A DNA stretch of 64,000 nucleotides from Shimia haliotis (GCF_900114415.1 NZ_FOSZ01000002.1:124001-188000); one strand, 5' to 3'; shown: positions 25,961 through 34,652, numbered from the stretch's first letter. The notes: generated by a model not told the origin, from the letters alone. Numbers and translations: made by a program.

Positions 25961-26517
25961 CCACGCCCCCAGGTGATTTCCTTGTCCTGAATGGTGGTTA
26001 CATGTTCAAATCCGCGGTCGCCGGGGTGAAGCGCCTGCTGGCTTTCGTGGGTATAGCGCCAGCTGCGCGGTGTGTTGAGATCGATGAGCCGGCTTTCATA
26101 GCTGATGGTCACGGTACAGCTTTGCGCATTGTCCGTGATCTCCGGCACGTCTAGCCGGCCCAGGAAAGCCTGTACCGGATCGGCAATGACATTCATGTTG
26201 TCGTCCAGTAGTCCCAACCAGACCCGTCCTGGCTTGCCCTGCCGCGCTTCCTCGATAGCAATCCCGACCATCTCCAGCGGCACGCCCGAGAGCGAGATCA
26301 TGGTGCCGCTGGCGACCACATCGCTGGTTTCCTCAAGGGCGCCTATGCTGATGAGGCTGCCCATTCCGGTCCAGATCTTGCCGTCCCAGAACAGTTCCCC
26401 AAGCCCCGTCCAGACCCGCACCCAGCCCGAGGCAAATTCCCCCTCAAAGAACAGAATGGGGCGCAACGACTGTTCGGACAACGCCGTCGCAAAACCTGCT
26501 GTGACATCACGGCTCAT
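25957..26517 (-). CDS. Minor tail protein, L-like
   Basis: The product is 186 aa. Beta-rich, with LFFEGEFASGWVRVWTGLGELFWDGKIWTG near the N-terminus and a YESRLIDL word in the last third, a pattern seen in small tail-tip proteins of alphaproteobacterial prophages (minor tail L / DUF2163 position). It sits in the order tape measure, minor tail, this gene, NlpC-like, J-like, which matches lambda M-L-K-J. No cysteine cluster for an Fe-S centre is visible. Confidence 0.65.
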   Translation of the reverse strand: MSRDVTAGFATALSEQSLRPILFFEGEFASGWVRVWTGLGELFWDGKIWTGMGSLISIGALEETSDVVASGTMISLSGVPLEMVGIAIEEARQGKPGRVWLGLLDDNMNVIADPVQAFLGRLDVPEITDNAQSCTVTISYESRLIDLNTPRSWRYTHESQQALHPGDRGFEHVTTIQDKEITWGRG

Positions 26518-27113
26518 CAGAGCGCCTCGCGGGCGGTCACGCTGAAACGGTGGTTGTCGGCTCTGTTGATCCGGGTCGGCACGGGGCCTGTGAGGCGCAA
26601 AAAGACTGCCGGTGCGACGATTTCCAGGGCAGCGCCGCTCAGGGGTGAGGACCGCAGGCGCGGCGTGATCTGCAGGGTCACCGCGCCCGATGCATCTGCC
26701 ACGGCGTCTGCTGTGATCTGGTAAAGCCGCGTATCGGCATCGCTGCCCAATGAAATGAAGTCACCGATCTCGAGCACGGGCAATGAGGGCGCCCACCCGC
26801 TTGTTAGAAGCGTATTCCCGGATTGCCCACCGCCACTTACAACGGGATCGGCCAGGAGGTCCGAGCGACCGGCTGAGGGATCGCGGAACAGGAACTGACC
26901 GCGCATTCCGCCGAGTGCGGCAAAGAAAGCCGAAAGCCGTCGCGCTTCCCGACCTCTGGTCAATGCCATCTCGAAGGTGAAATCCCACCATTCACCGCCC
27001 CAGTCCTGCACTTGCTGGCTACCGGTAAAACCCGATGTGGCGGCTGTCACACTCGCGACCAGGCGCCGCTCGAGGTTTTCAACCAGATGCAGGGGAAGTG
27101 TTGGAACCGTCAT
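26517..27113 (-). CDS. Minor tail protein, M-like
   Basis: The product is 198 aa, start overlapping the tape-measure stop (ATGA). Features: WWDFTFEMALTRGREARRL near residue 45, GQFLFRDPSAG near 75 and a C-terminal beta-rich domain. These recur in tail-tip proteins encoded straight after the tape measure in siphoviruses, so a distal-tail or M-like role is inferred. No transmembrane or signal sequence. Confidence 0.65.
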   Translation of the reverse strand: MTVPTLPLHLVENLERRLVASVTAATSGFTGSQQVQDWGGEWWDFTFEMALTRGREARRLSAFFAALGGMRGQFLFRDPSAGRSDLLADPVVSGGGQSGNTLLTSGWAPSLPVLEIGDFISLGSDADTRLYQITADAVADASGAVTLQITPRLRSSPLSGAALEIVAPAVFLRLTGPVPTRINRADNHRFSVTAREAL

Positions 27114-29551
27114 ATGGCATAGCCTCTGGCACGGCGCTCGGCGACGCTTTGGATGGCAACACGTTTGATTTCTGGGAGCGCGGCACGCAGCCGGGTATCG
27201 ATTTGTTCCGCGACACCCATCTGCGCCCCACGGGCATCGATGTTCACAGTGACACCGCCGGACCCTTGGCGCGCGTGGCCATACTCGGCAGCTTCACGAC
27301 GGTTCAGCACCCGCTCCCCGCGTTGCAGGATCGTCGGCACCTCGTCGGGCCGAAGTCCCGCCCAGCCACCGGTATGCAATTTTGGTGCGCCAGCGAAGGC
27401 CAGCGCAGGCACCTGCCTTTGATGGCCAGACAAACCGACGATGCCGCCTGCATGAGAAACGGCCGCCGTCACAGACCCGCCCCCGAAAATGCCGGAGAGC
27501 GCATTGGCGAGAGGGCCCAACACGGCGCGCTTGAAGGCCAGAACCGCAAGATCGGCGAGGATGGAGCGCACGAGGCTTTTGAAGTCGAGCTTGCCGGTTT
27601 CGACGAAGCTGCGGAAGGCGCTCTCCGCACCGCGGAAGGCTCCCAAAAGGCTCTCGCCAAGCCCCTTACCCAAATCAAGCGCTGACTTCGCGTAGTCCGA
27701 TAGCGATTTCGAAACGGCACCAAAGCCCGTGACGATAGCGTCCTTGGCCTTTCCCGCCGCGCCACCCGCCCTGCTCACCGCATCAGCAAGGCGGTCAGCA
27801 GACGTGGTGGCCTCATCCAGCGCCGCAGCCCCGTCGTCTCCTGCGTCCGCAACGGCATCACGCAGCGCGCCCCAAGTGGTCAGCGGCGCCGTGGCCCCCG
27901 TGGCCAGGTCGGTTGCTGCCTGACGGTACGTGTTGGCGGTCGCGAGTGCCTCGGCGGCGATGCCATCGAGGCCAAGGTCCGGGGCAGTCAATGGGTTGTC
28001 CTCGAAGGCTCGCCGAAAAGCCTCCGCAGCGGCTGTACCGGCATCGGCCGATGCCCCTGCAAAGGGGTTTTCAATGTCGCCGAGGCTGATTTCGCCAATC
28101 TCGCCGAAGGTGGTCTCGATGCCGACCGCGGCCAACGCATCGCGGATGCGTCCCGTGAAGGCATCGATCCGGCGGATTGCGCCGTTCAGCATCGCCTCAA
28201 TGCCGTCGAGCATGCGGTTCGCGGCTGAGAAGACGAGATCGCCAATCACATCCGGCAAGCGAGACCAGATCTCACGCACGGCCAGAAGCGCACCCTCGAA
28301 AGTGTTTGCCGTGGCGTTGCCAAAACTCACAACGCTCTCGATGGCGCCTGCCATACCCGTCGCGGCATCCGCCTTAAGATCGAAAAACATCGCCGTGGCC
28401 TGGGCCCCTGCAGCGGAGGCCCCCATCTTGATCCGGTCCCAAACCTCTACGGCGACATTCTTCAAGAGGCGCATGGCCTCTCCGAAGCCGCCAGCGCCGG
28501 ACGCCAGACGGGTGAACCAGTACACGAGTTCCCCTGCCCCGACGATCAGCGCGCCAATGCCAGTGCGAATGAGAGCGCCTTTCAAGATCACAAGCGTCGT
28601 GGCCAGACCACGGACCGAGAGCGCGGCCGCGGCCATCGCGGCCACCCAGCGACCAGCGAGGAAGGTGGCAAATGTGCTGGCGTAGATCCCGAGGCGGTCG
28701 AGATTGGCGAGAACCGTATCAAAGGCCCGGCTGATCGGGCTGCTCGAAGAGGCCAGCGCCACAAAGGCGTTGGCCACTGCCTCGAGCGTGGGCGCCAGTG
28801 CCACCGCGATCCGGTTGCGCACACCGGTTAAGACCTGACCAATGCTGACGAGTGCCAGTTCAGAACGTCGCATGGCTGCGATCGCATCGGTGTCAAGGAC
28901 TGCGCCGAGGGTTTGGGCTTGTGCCCCGAGCCGGGTCATTTCTGCGCCGCCGTTTTTCAGGAGCGGGATGAGCCGCGTGGTGTCCGAGGCCATGGCCTCG
29001 AGATAGAACGTCATTTCCTGCTGACTGACGCCTGCGCGTTCGAGACTGTCGACATAGAGCTGCAGCGCCTCCGGTCCTGAAAGCCGCTCAAATTGATCGG
29101 CCGTCACCCCAACCCTGGGTGCGATGTTTTCGAAAAAGTCGGCCATCGGGCCGCCGCCGGTCTGCAGGAAGTCGCCAACCCGGTCGTTCACATCCTTCAG
29201 GATGTCAGCGAGTTTTTCCTGTTCAATGCCGACCGTGGCCGAGGCCGCCGACCAGCGCTGGAACACCTCCGGGTTGGCATTGGCCAACTGGCTCAGCTGT
29301 CCAATCTCGTTGGCCGCCGCCACCGTGGATCGGGTCATGGACACCACAGCGGCACTGAGCGCGGCAGCGGCGGCCGTGGCCGCAATCCGCGCCCGGCGCG
29401 CAAAGGCAGCCATACGGGCGTTGGCCTGTTCCATTTCCCGCGACAGACGCCCGAAGCCGCTTGAGCCGGCTTTGCCGACCCCTTCGAGCTCGGCGCGCAC
29501 CTGGCGGCCGCCGGTGGCCGAGAGGCGCACGGATACCTTTTTCTCAGCCAT
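27110..29551 (-). CDS. Tail tape measure protein
   Basis: The product is 813 aa. It is Ala-rich and mostly helical, with a coiled-coil N-terminus (FGRLSREMEQANARMAAFARR), a hydrophobic middle section with several membrane-like helices near 260-340, and a Gly/Ser-rich C-terminus (GGSVTAAVSHAGG, then a conserved RGERVLNRREA word typical of the C-terminal end of tape measures). Length sets tail length and the protein enters the host envelope on injection. Its start overlaps the end of the frameshifted chaperone part by 8 bases. Confidence 0.9.
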   Translation of the reverse strand: MAEKKVSVRLSATGGRQVRAELEGVGKAGSSGFGRLSREMEQANARMAAFARRARIAATAAAAALSAAVVSMTRSTVAAANEIGQLSQLANANPEVFQRWSAASATVGIEQEKLADILKDVNDRVGDFLQTGGGPMADFFENIAPRVGVTADQFERLSGPEALQLYVDSLERAGVSQQEMTFYLEAMASDTTRLIPLLKNGGAEMTRLGAQAQTLGAVLDTDAIAAMRRSELALVSIGQVLTGVRNRIAVALAPTLEAVANAFVALASSSSPISRAFDTVLANLDRLGIYASTFATFLAGRWVAAMAAAALSVRGLATTLVILKGALIRTGIGALIVGAGELVYWFTRLASGAGGFGEAMRLLKNVAVEVWDRIKMGASAAGAQATAMFFDLKADAATGMAGAIESVVSFGNATANTFEGALLAVREIWSRLPDVIGDLVFSAANRMLDGIEAMLNGAIRRIDAFTGRIRDALAAVGIETTFGEIGEISLGDIENPFAGASADAGTAAAEAFRRAFEDNPLTAPDLGLDGIAAEALATANTYRQAATDLATGATAPLTTWGALRDAVADAGDDGAAALDEATTSADRLADAVSRAGGAAGKAKDAIVTGFGAVSKSLSDYAKSALDLGKGLGESLLGAFRGAESAFRSFVETGKLDFKSLVRSILADLAVLAFKRAVLGPLANALSGIFGGGSVTAAVSHAGGIVGLSGHQRQVPALAFAGAPKLHTGGWAGLRPDEVPTILQRGERVLNRREAAEYGHARQGSGGVTVNIDARGAQMGVAEQIDTRLRAALPEIKRVAIQSVAERRARGYAI

Positions 29552-29876
29552 TGCTTTGCTCGATTTCTTCGTTGGTTTTGCGCACCATCACCGCCTCGAT
29601 GGGCGGTAATAGTTCCGCGATGGTGAGTGGCGAAAGCCCGAGGGCTGCGCCAAGCTGTAGCGCGGCGCCCATGTCCCAGCCGACAACAGCACCGCCGCTT
29701 ACACCACCGGCCACGCGCATCTGGCCGCCAAGGCGCTGCACCAGATCCCAGACCTGCCAGCCCTCAAGGGTTTGCGGCGCGTGAAGGGTGCGAGGGCAGT
29801 CAGGGCATGCCCCCGAACAAGCCGCACAATAGTCACCGCCCCCGCCGAACTCCCAGTCGGCGAGAGCGGTCAGCCG
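29544..29876 (-). CDS. Tail assembly chaperone, -1 frame extension (T part of G-T)
   Basis: This is a 110-codon extension in the -1 frame relative to the G gene, reached by slippage at 29876-29882. It has no ATG or GTG before a GTG at 29741, yet its first half carries a striking cysteine motif (C-x2-C-x3-CPDCP, residues about 18-28) and WQVWDLVQRLGGQMRV, so the N-terminal half can be made only by frameshifting. The fusion product is about 231 aa. In lambda the gpGT fusion recruits tape measure and tail-tube proteins. Its stop overlaps the tape measure start by 8 bases, as in other siphoviruses. Confidence 0.75.
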   Translation of the reverse strand, partial: RLTALADWEFGGGGDYCAACSGACPDCPRTLHAPQTLEGWQVWDLVQRLGGQMRVAGGVSGGAVVGWDMGAALQLGAALGLSPLTIAELLPPIEAVMVRKTNEEIEQSNG

Positions 29877-29882
29877 TTTTTT
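29835..29882 (-). promoter_or_regulatory. Programmed -1 ribosomal frameshift signal
   Basis: Slippery heptamer A AAA AAC at 29882-29876 in the zero frame of the G gene. After a five-base spacer comes a 14-bp stem (29870-29857 with 29848-29835; 12 Watson-Crick and two G-U pairs) around an 8-base loop. Heptamer, spacer and stem fit the standard layout for -1 frameshifting. The stop of G lies at 29870-29872, at the base of the stem. Confidence 0.8.
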
Positions 29883-30238
29883 TCCTGCTCCAGGATCAGA
29901 GCGCCGGCGATGTATTTGGTCTGGAACGCCTCGAAGATCGGCCAGATTTCCAGAAGGGCGTCGATGCCGGAGGGCGTGACAGGCAGTGGTTTGTCCTCCG
30001 TGTCTCCGACGCCCTCCCAGTCCTTCACGACGATGCGCGCCACCGCTTTCGCCACGATGCGCGCAAGGTCGTCGTTCGAGGCGGCATCTTCGCCCTCGGC
30101 CACCTGTGTGGCGGCCAGGATCGCGGGATCGCTGCGTGCGGCAAGCATGACAGCGGTGGTCAGGGGCTCGACAAGCAGGCGCACGCCGTGGCCGAGATCA
30201 AGCCAGTGCGGCTCATTGGAAAGGTTCAATCGCAACAT
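29870..30238 (-). CDS. Tail assembly chaperone, zero-frame product (G)
   Basis: The product is 122 aa. It begins MLRLNLSNEPHWLDLGHGVRLLVEPL and ends AGALILEQEKNG just past the slippery heptamer. It is acidic and largely helical in its second half, like other short tail chaperones, and lies between the tail tube and tape measure genes. Most ribosomes should terminate here; a minority slip to give the G-T fusion. Confidence 0.75.
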   Translation of the reverse strand: MLRLNLSNEPHWLDLGHGVRLLVEPLTTAVMLAARSDPAILAATQVAEGEDAASNDDLARIVAKAVARIVVKDWEGVGDTEDKPLPVTPSGIDALLEIWPIFEAFQTKYIAGALILEQEKNG

Positions 30239-31179
30239 TAGTATGTTTCCCGGTCATTGATGAGAGTGACGGTACACATGCGGCCGACACTCGGATCGCT
30301 CGCCGCCTGCCAGTCAAAGGTCGCCTGCACGCCTTGGGGGCCCGAGATCTCGATCCGGGGCCGCGGCAGGTAAACTGCATGTGCCGTGAGCGTCAGGCTC
30401 TCACCACTTGCCAGCGTGTAGGAAAACTCCAGCTCGCAGGCCTCGCCGTTGATCGCCTGTTGCACGAGCGTCTGGTCGGCAAAGCGCACGACGACATTGC
30501 CAGTGAGCGCAGCAATGGACGGGTCTGCCCCGTCGATCTTGCCATCAGCGCGGATGGTCTCGATACGGTCGAGATTGTTGGCGTAGGTGATGTCGGCTGA
30601 GACGACGTTCCCGATATTGGCGCCGTTGCGTGTTACCGCCCCGTTGAAGTGGCCGAAGCGATTCAGCGTGATGTTAGCAAGCGTTCCCGCTGCCGTGGTC
30701 GTACCAATGTTCTCGCCCTGCGCCACGATGTTGGCTGTGGCGGTCAGAAGCCCCGACCGCGCCACCTGCCAGCTCAGACTGTCGACCATGCAACCCGAAT
30801 ACATCGCGTAGCGCGGTACCTCGGGCATGCCCGTCTCGATCGAGAAGGACGGCAACGACCAGTTCCCCGAGCAGAATTCGTGGGTATAGGGGGCTTCAGC
30901 GCCGGTGGTCATGGGCGTTCCAAAACCCGCCTTTAGCCAAAAGCCGAAGGCCTCGGCATCAATCGGCACGACGACATCACCATCCGCCGTCACTGCATCC
31001 TTGATCGGTGCCTGCGGATCCCGGCCGTAGCCCAGGAGTTCCGATGTCTGCAGCGGTTGCTCGGCCCCCAACGTCGTGCTTGCGAATGGCAGCCTCAAAA
31101 AACCGCTCGCAGGCGGCGTGCCATAGGTTGTCTCGAACGCAAGCGCCATTTGCGCCCGCGCCCCTTGGGCTCGTGCCAT
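30238..31179 (-). CDS. Major tail (tube) protein
   Basis: The product is 313 aa. N-terminus ARAQGARAQMALAFETTYGTPP; the central part is beta-rich with many Gly/Thr (VVVPIDAEAFGFWLKAGFG, SLSWQVARSGLLTATA), then a domain ending PRIEISGPQGVQATFDWQ and MCTVTLIND. These are features of siphovirus tail-tube proteins of Rhodobacterales prophages. Position next to the tail terminator and the chaperones supports the call. The chaperone start overlaps its stop by one base. Confidence 0.8.
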   Translation of the reverse strand: MARAQGARAQMALAFETTYGTPPASGFLRLPFASTTLGAEQPLQTSELLGYGRDPQAPIKDAVTADGDVVVPIDAEAFGFWLKAGFGTPMTTGAEAPYTHEFCSGNWSLPSFSIETGMPEVPRYAMYSGCMVDSLSWQVARSGLLTATANIVAQGENIGTTTAAGTLANITLNRFGHFNGAVTRNGANIGNVVSADITYANNLDRIETIRADGKIDGADPSIAALTGNVVVRFADQTLVQQAINGEACELEFSYTLASGESLTLTAHAVYLPRPRIEISGPQGVQATFDWQAASDPSVGRMCTVTLINDRETY

Positions 31180-31204
31180 GTTTCAACTCCTCAGATGTTT
31201 GGGG

Positions 31205-31624
31205 TCAGCTGAGCGGGTCAGCCGTTGAATAGTGCAGCACCACCGGGATCACGGCGGCTTTCAGGCTGGTCGCGCCTTCGACCGGTAGATCGACAGGCTG
31301 CGGCGCTTCCGCCTCAATCCAATCGCAAAGGCCACCGAGCGTTCGGTCGTCAGCGAGCGCTGTCCCAATACCGGCGGACAGCCTGTCTAAGGCCGCGTCG
31401 CGGTCGGTGCCCTGCACGACCGCCTCGATCTCGGCGCGATGCTGGTAATGGTAGGCGAGCGGCGACAGCGTGACCTCCGGTTCCCCCGGATCACCGTCGC
31501 GCAGGATCAGCAGGCCTGCTACCGGAATGCGTTCGGGCAGCACTTCACCGCGCAGAGAGGTGGCGGGCAGTGCCGAAAGCCGCGCATGCAGCGCGATGAG
31601 GATGGTTTCGCGAAAGGTGGGCAT
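31205..31624 (-). CDS. Tail terminator-like protein
   Basis: The product is 139 aa. Begins MPTFRETILIALHARLSAL and has EVLPERIPVAGLLILRDGDPGEPEVTLSPLAYHYQHRAEIEAVVQG, a pattern in the tail-terminator (gpU) position of related prophages. The protein caps the tail tube during assembly and joins it to the head. It lies 25 bases upstream of the tail-tube gene. Annotation transfer of acyl-CoA transferase to this family is a known misnomer and is not used here. Confidence 0.65.
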   Translation of the reverse strand: MPTFRETILIALHARLSALPATSLRGEVLPERIPVAGLLILRDGDPGEPEVTLSPLAYHYQHRAEIEAVVQGTDRDAALDRLSAGIGTALADDRTLGGLCDWIEAEAPQPVDLPVEGATSLKAAVIPVVLHYSTADPLS

Positions 31625-31744
31625 GGGTGTTTGCTATCGTGCAGGTGCGGAGAAGGTCCATTTCGAAACCAAGCTCTGGATGCTGCGCCCTGCGCGAATG
31701 TCAGCTGACGACTGATGTCGACAAAAACAGCGACATTGGCAAAA

Positions 31745-32161
31745 TCAGGCAGGCATTCCATCTGCTTTCGGGAGATTGGGGTCCATCTTATCCCACGGCT
31801 GTGCGCTGTTAACGTAAATGTCACGACTTGGCGCGTACCAGCTCGGATCATCCAGGCTCCCTGCGAACAGGATCATAGCCCCCTCACTTGCCTTGTTGAT
31901 CAGGAACAGCGGTGACCCACAGTCAGAACAGAAGCCGCGAAGCATCGCATGGCCGCGATCTGCTCGGCGCTCGAACCACTTTGGGTCCCCTTTTTCGAGC
32001 TTGAAATCTGCCTGTTTCACCAGGACAGCCGGAAAATATGCACTTCCAGTAGCCTGCTGGCAATCACGGCAATGGCAATTCCCCATGTATCGGGCAATAC
32101 CTTCGGACCTGTATCGGATTGCTCCGCACGCGCAGCCACCGGTGAACTGTTCTGGCAACAT
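31745..32161 (-). CDS. GFA / CENP-V-fold glutathione-dependent enzyme-like protein, cargo gene
   Basis: The product is 138 aa. The ATG at 32161 lies seven bases after GGAGG; an in-frame start at 32200 is less likely. Zinc-binding words are clear: GGCACGAIRYR, CHCRDCQ and CSDCGSP, the Mss4-like fold of GFA proteins. Family members are often annotated as S-(hydroxymethyl)glutathione synthase, but most are uncharacterised. It sits alone between the tail terminator and connector genes, with spacers of 120 and 133 bases instead of the usual overlaps, so it looks like a moron inserted in the morphogenesis operon. Confidence 0.85.
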   Translation of the reverse strand: MLPEQFTGGCACGAIRYRSEGIARYMGNCHCRDCQQATGSAYFPAVLVKQADFKLEKGDPKWFERRADRGHAMLRGFCSDCGSPLFLINKASEGAMILFAGSLDDPSWYAPSRDIYVNSAQPWDKMDPNLPKADGMPA

Positions 32162-32180
32162 AAGTATTCCTCCCTCGTGT

Positions 32181-32208
32181 ATCTTAGGAAGGAGAACCAA
32201 TTTCGCAA
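32181..32208 (-). promoter_or_regulatory. Possible promoter of the GFA cargo gene
   Basis: On the minus strand TTGCGA (32208-32203) is followed after 16 bases by TAAGAT (32186-32181), about 20 bases before the ATG. Each hexamer matches four of six consensus bases. A private promoter is expected for a moron gene, but this one is only a candidate. Confidence 0.35.
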
Positions 32209-32294
32209 CACCATTAAGGTCCTGCGAGGCTGTGTTGGGAGAGCGCTCCTTGGACCATTGGGAGCCAAGGGCAGGTTTGTCCGCATAGCCGATG

Positions 32295-32924
32295 TCACAA
32301 CCTTCCCCCCAGCCAGTCCGCCACGATCAGCCCCGGCAAGCTGTCATGCGCGCGCTCTGCGTCGCGCGCCAAATCGAGCCGTTTCGCCAGCTTCACCTGC
32401 GGCACCAGAAGGAAGATCGGCACCGTGGCCCGTCCGCGCCCGGTCTTCGAGCGCGATACCACGCCGAGCCCGCGGTTGTTCAACCGCCCATCGGCGACGA
32501 GCAGGCTTGGCCCTCGACGGCGGTAAACAAAGCGCAGCCGCAAGCCCCGTCGCCGTTCCCATTCGCCAGGCGTGATCCTTCCACCCCGCAACCCGCGTCC
32601 AGCGGCCTGCGTCGGGATTGCCAGCCAGAACCCATCTTTCGACCGGATCAGCGGCCCCGTGTCATGCGCGCCGACGATCACCGGCGCCTTCGACCAGACA
32701 AGTGCCGCAGCGTTCAGGCTTTCGCCCGTCTTCGGATAAGTCTGGCTCCGGATCGAGTTGGCGAGCCGCCGACCGAGTCCGGCTTGTGCAATCTGCCCGC
32801 GCCAAGACGTCTTGAGCCCGGTGCCAGCTTCCCGCATCGCCGTGGTCACGGCCTTTTCACCGGCTTTGATCTCGGCCGCCATCACGGCAACCAGATCAGG
32901 TGTGATGTCGAAGCCGAGTTTCAT
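32295..32924 (-). CDS. Tail completion / HK97-gp10-like protein (DUF6441-type)
   Basis: The product is 209 aa. Starts MKLGFDITPDLVAVMAAEIKAGEKAVTTAMREAG, a helical opening like those of tail-completion (gpZ/HK97 gp10) proteins. The middle has SWRGQIAQAGLGRRLANSIR and PLIRSKDGFWLAIPT; the C-terminal part is basic (RRRGPSLLVADGRL). It follows the connector gene with an ATGA overlap. Its task would be to adjust the tail-to-head join. Confidence 0.65.
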   Translation of the reverse strand: MKLGFDITPDLVAVMAAEIKAGEKAVTTAMREAGTGLKTSWRGQIAQAGLGRRLANSIRSQTYPKTGESLNAAALVWSKAPVIVGAHDTGPLIRSKDGFWLAIPTQAAGRGLRGGRITPGEWERRRGLRLRFVYRRRGPSLLVADGRLNNRGLGVVSRSKTGRGRATVPIFLLVPQVKLAKRLDLARDAERAHDSLPGLIVADWLGGRL

Positions 32925-33232
32925 GCGGGAGCCAGGTCCAAGGTCCAGATGAGCCGCTCCCGGTCACGGCGCGGCTCACCCTGTATCAGGAAGGTTTCTT
33001 CGCCGATGAGTATCTGCTCCTGCGGCCGCGGATCAGGGATGTCACCGGCAAGCACGTCGATCCGCGTTGTTTCCGACATGAGCCGCGCCGTCCCGAACTC
33101 CGTGATCTCGTCGGGACGGCGGAGAATCCCGCGCGCCTGCGTAAACCGTCCCTCCATATCCCGATGCCAGATTTCGACCGATATATTGGGATCGACAAAC
33201 AGCATGCCGACCGCGACGGCAAAGGCGGTCAT
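32921..33232 (-). CDS. Head-tail connector (stopper-like) protein
   Basis: The product is 103 aa, the ATG at 33232 overlapping the capsid stop by four bases. Sequence: FAVAVGMLFVDPNISVEIWHRDMEGRFTQARGILRRPDEITEFGTARLMSETTRIDVLAGDIPDPRPQEQILIGEETFLIQG; this small beta-barrel pattern with a GEETFLIQGEP-type hairpin matches gpFII-like stoppers. Order capsid, stopper, completion protein fits lambda. Confidence 0.7.
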   Translation of the reverse strand: MTAFAVAVGMLFVDPNISVEIWHRDMEGRFTQARGILRRPDEITEFGTARLMSETTRIDVLAGDIPDPRPQEQILIGEETFLIQGEPRRDRERLIWTLDLAPA

Positions 33233-34245
33233 CAGGTCCGCTTCGCCGTCCGCAGAACCTGCGGACGGGTGCAGATCGGCAGCGGGTTGCTCTCGATTTC
33301 GAGCCGCACCCATTCGTCACGGTCCCTATCGGGGATCGTGCGTGCGTAGAGCGGCAGGCCGAGGGTGTTGACCGTCTCGAAGGTGTCCGCAGGGGCATGG
33401 TAGATCTCGAAGAGGCCCTCCACTCCTTCGGGATAGAAGAAGGCCTTGTCGGTTGGCACGCCAAAGCCCGCCCCACCCCGGTAACGGCGGAAAGTAATGC
33501 CACCAAAGCTGACCTCATCGGCGACCCTGCCGCGCAGATCGGCAGCAGCGGCGGTGTTGAGATAGGTCTCGCGCACCTCCTTGTGGGCGATGAGATCAGC
33601 AAAAAAGGCCGACCCGCATTCAGCGCGGACCTGCACGGCCCCGGCGGCGAGCCCGCCCATGCTGTCTTCCACGCTTTCGATCAGCGCCTGGCAGCGTTTG
33701 CGCAGCACCCCGGAGCCGGGTGTCGCATTGTCGAGATCGAAATCGATCTCAGTGGCGGGAGTGATGCCGAACTCGGTGAAGTAGTTGATCACCGTGGCGC
33801 TGTCCTTGGGATCCTTCACGATGCCCTGAATGCCATTCAGCAGGTGATATTCGAACGTCGCCTCCGCATCCTGGCGCAGACGGCCAAGCTTTCGGGCGAC
33901 CTCGCTTTGCACCTGCTGGGTGGCGCTTTCCGAGCCGAAGTCACGAATGCCCTGGATTTCCGAGGCCCAGAGCACGTCCTGCTTCTTGAACTGGCGGCAC
34001 ACAAAGGCGCGCATGTCGCGACGCTCGGGGACCTGTTGCTCGGCAGCCGAGCCACGTTCGGAGAACGGGATCAGCGACAGCGTACCGTCCCGGCTCTCGA
34101 TCACGACGGTGCGCGAGCGCACGCCGCGCGGCGAGAACAGGCTGGCACCCGACAGGATCGCGGGCTTGAAGGGAATGTTTTCCAGAGCGCGGGTGAGTTC
34201 GATGATGGTGAAGGCATCGCCTTCGAAGATATCCATGGTGGTCAT
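33232..34245 (-). CDS. Major capsid protein, lambda gpE family
   Basis: The product is 337 aa. The ATG at 34245 lies eight bases after GGAGG; the open frame further upstream overlaps the decoration-protein gene and is a shadow. Typical E-family words: DAFTIIELTRALENIPFKPA at the N-terminus, VVIESRDGTLSLIPF and a C-terminal MCP domain with FFADLIAHKEVRETYLN and LYARTIPDRDRDEWVRLEIESNPLPICTRP. The latter ending (SNPLPICTRP) is typical of the family. It forms the icosahedral shell stabilised by the small protein encoded just upstream. Confidence 0.9.
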   Translation of the reverse strand: MTTMDIFEGDAFTIIELTRALENIPFKPAILSGASLFSPRGVRSRTVVIESRDGTLSLIPFSERGSAAEQQVPERRDMRAFVCRQFKKQDVLWASEIQGIRDFGSESATQQVQSEVARKLGRLRQDAEATFEYHLLNGIQGIVKDPKDSATVINYFTEFGITPATEIDFDLDNATPGSGVLRKRCQALIESVEDSMGGLAAGAVQVRAECGSAFFADLIAHKEVRETYLNTAAAADLRGRVADEVSFGGITFRRYRGGAGFGVPTDKAFFYPEGVEGLFEIYHAPADTFETVNTLGLPLYARTIPDRDRDEWVRLEIESNPLPICTRPQVLRTAKRT

Positions 34246-34270
34246 GGGAATGCCTCCGTTGAGAGTTTGA

Positions 34271-34648
34271 TCAGCGAACGAGGATGCCGACCGCCAGCAG
34301 CGCGGCATGGGCGGCGGCAATCTCGCCCTCGCTGGGGGTACCGACAAAGACGAGATCGTGGCGATTGACGATGGCGGAACCGCGAACGAGTGCGACGGCT
34401 GGCACGTCGCCGCCCGTGGCATCGGCCTTGCCCCAGAGCACCGCCACCGCGGTTTCCGTGCCATCGACGGCGGCGGGATCATGGGCGGCGTATTTGCCAG
34501 ACGCGGTGATCTTGCCCAGCACCGTGCCCGGATCGAGCGTGGCAAACGCTGTTCCTGTGGCGACGGTGATGGTTTCGCGGGTGAAGTCGCGGAAGGCTTC
34601 CCAAACGAGGAAGCCTCCGGGATGCGTGTTCTCGGTGAGCGTGGTCAC
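34271..34648 (-). CDS. Head decoration protein, lambda gpD family
   Basis: The product is 125 aa. Has the gpD-like order: N-terminal TENTHPGGFLVWE, then ITVATGTAFATLDPGTVLGKIT and AVAVLWGKADATGGDVPAVALVRGSAIVN, ending AALLAVGILVR. It trimerises on the expanded capsid. It stands between the protease and capsid genes, exactly the D position. Confidence 0.88.
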   Translation of the reverse strand: MTTLTENTHPGGFLVWEAFRDFTRETITVATGTAFATLDPGTVLGKITASGKYAAHDPAAVDGTETAVAVLWGKADATGGDVPAVALVRGSAIVNRHDLVFVGTPSEGEIAAAHAALLAVGILVR

Positions 34649-34652
34649 GTGG

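Noticed and set aside
33232-34545. Upstream extension of the capsid gene by about 100 codons
   Set aside because: The added part reads the decoration-protein gene in another frame; the ATG at 34245 has a strong ribosome binding site.
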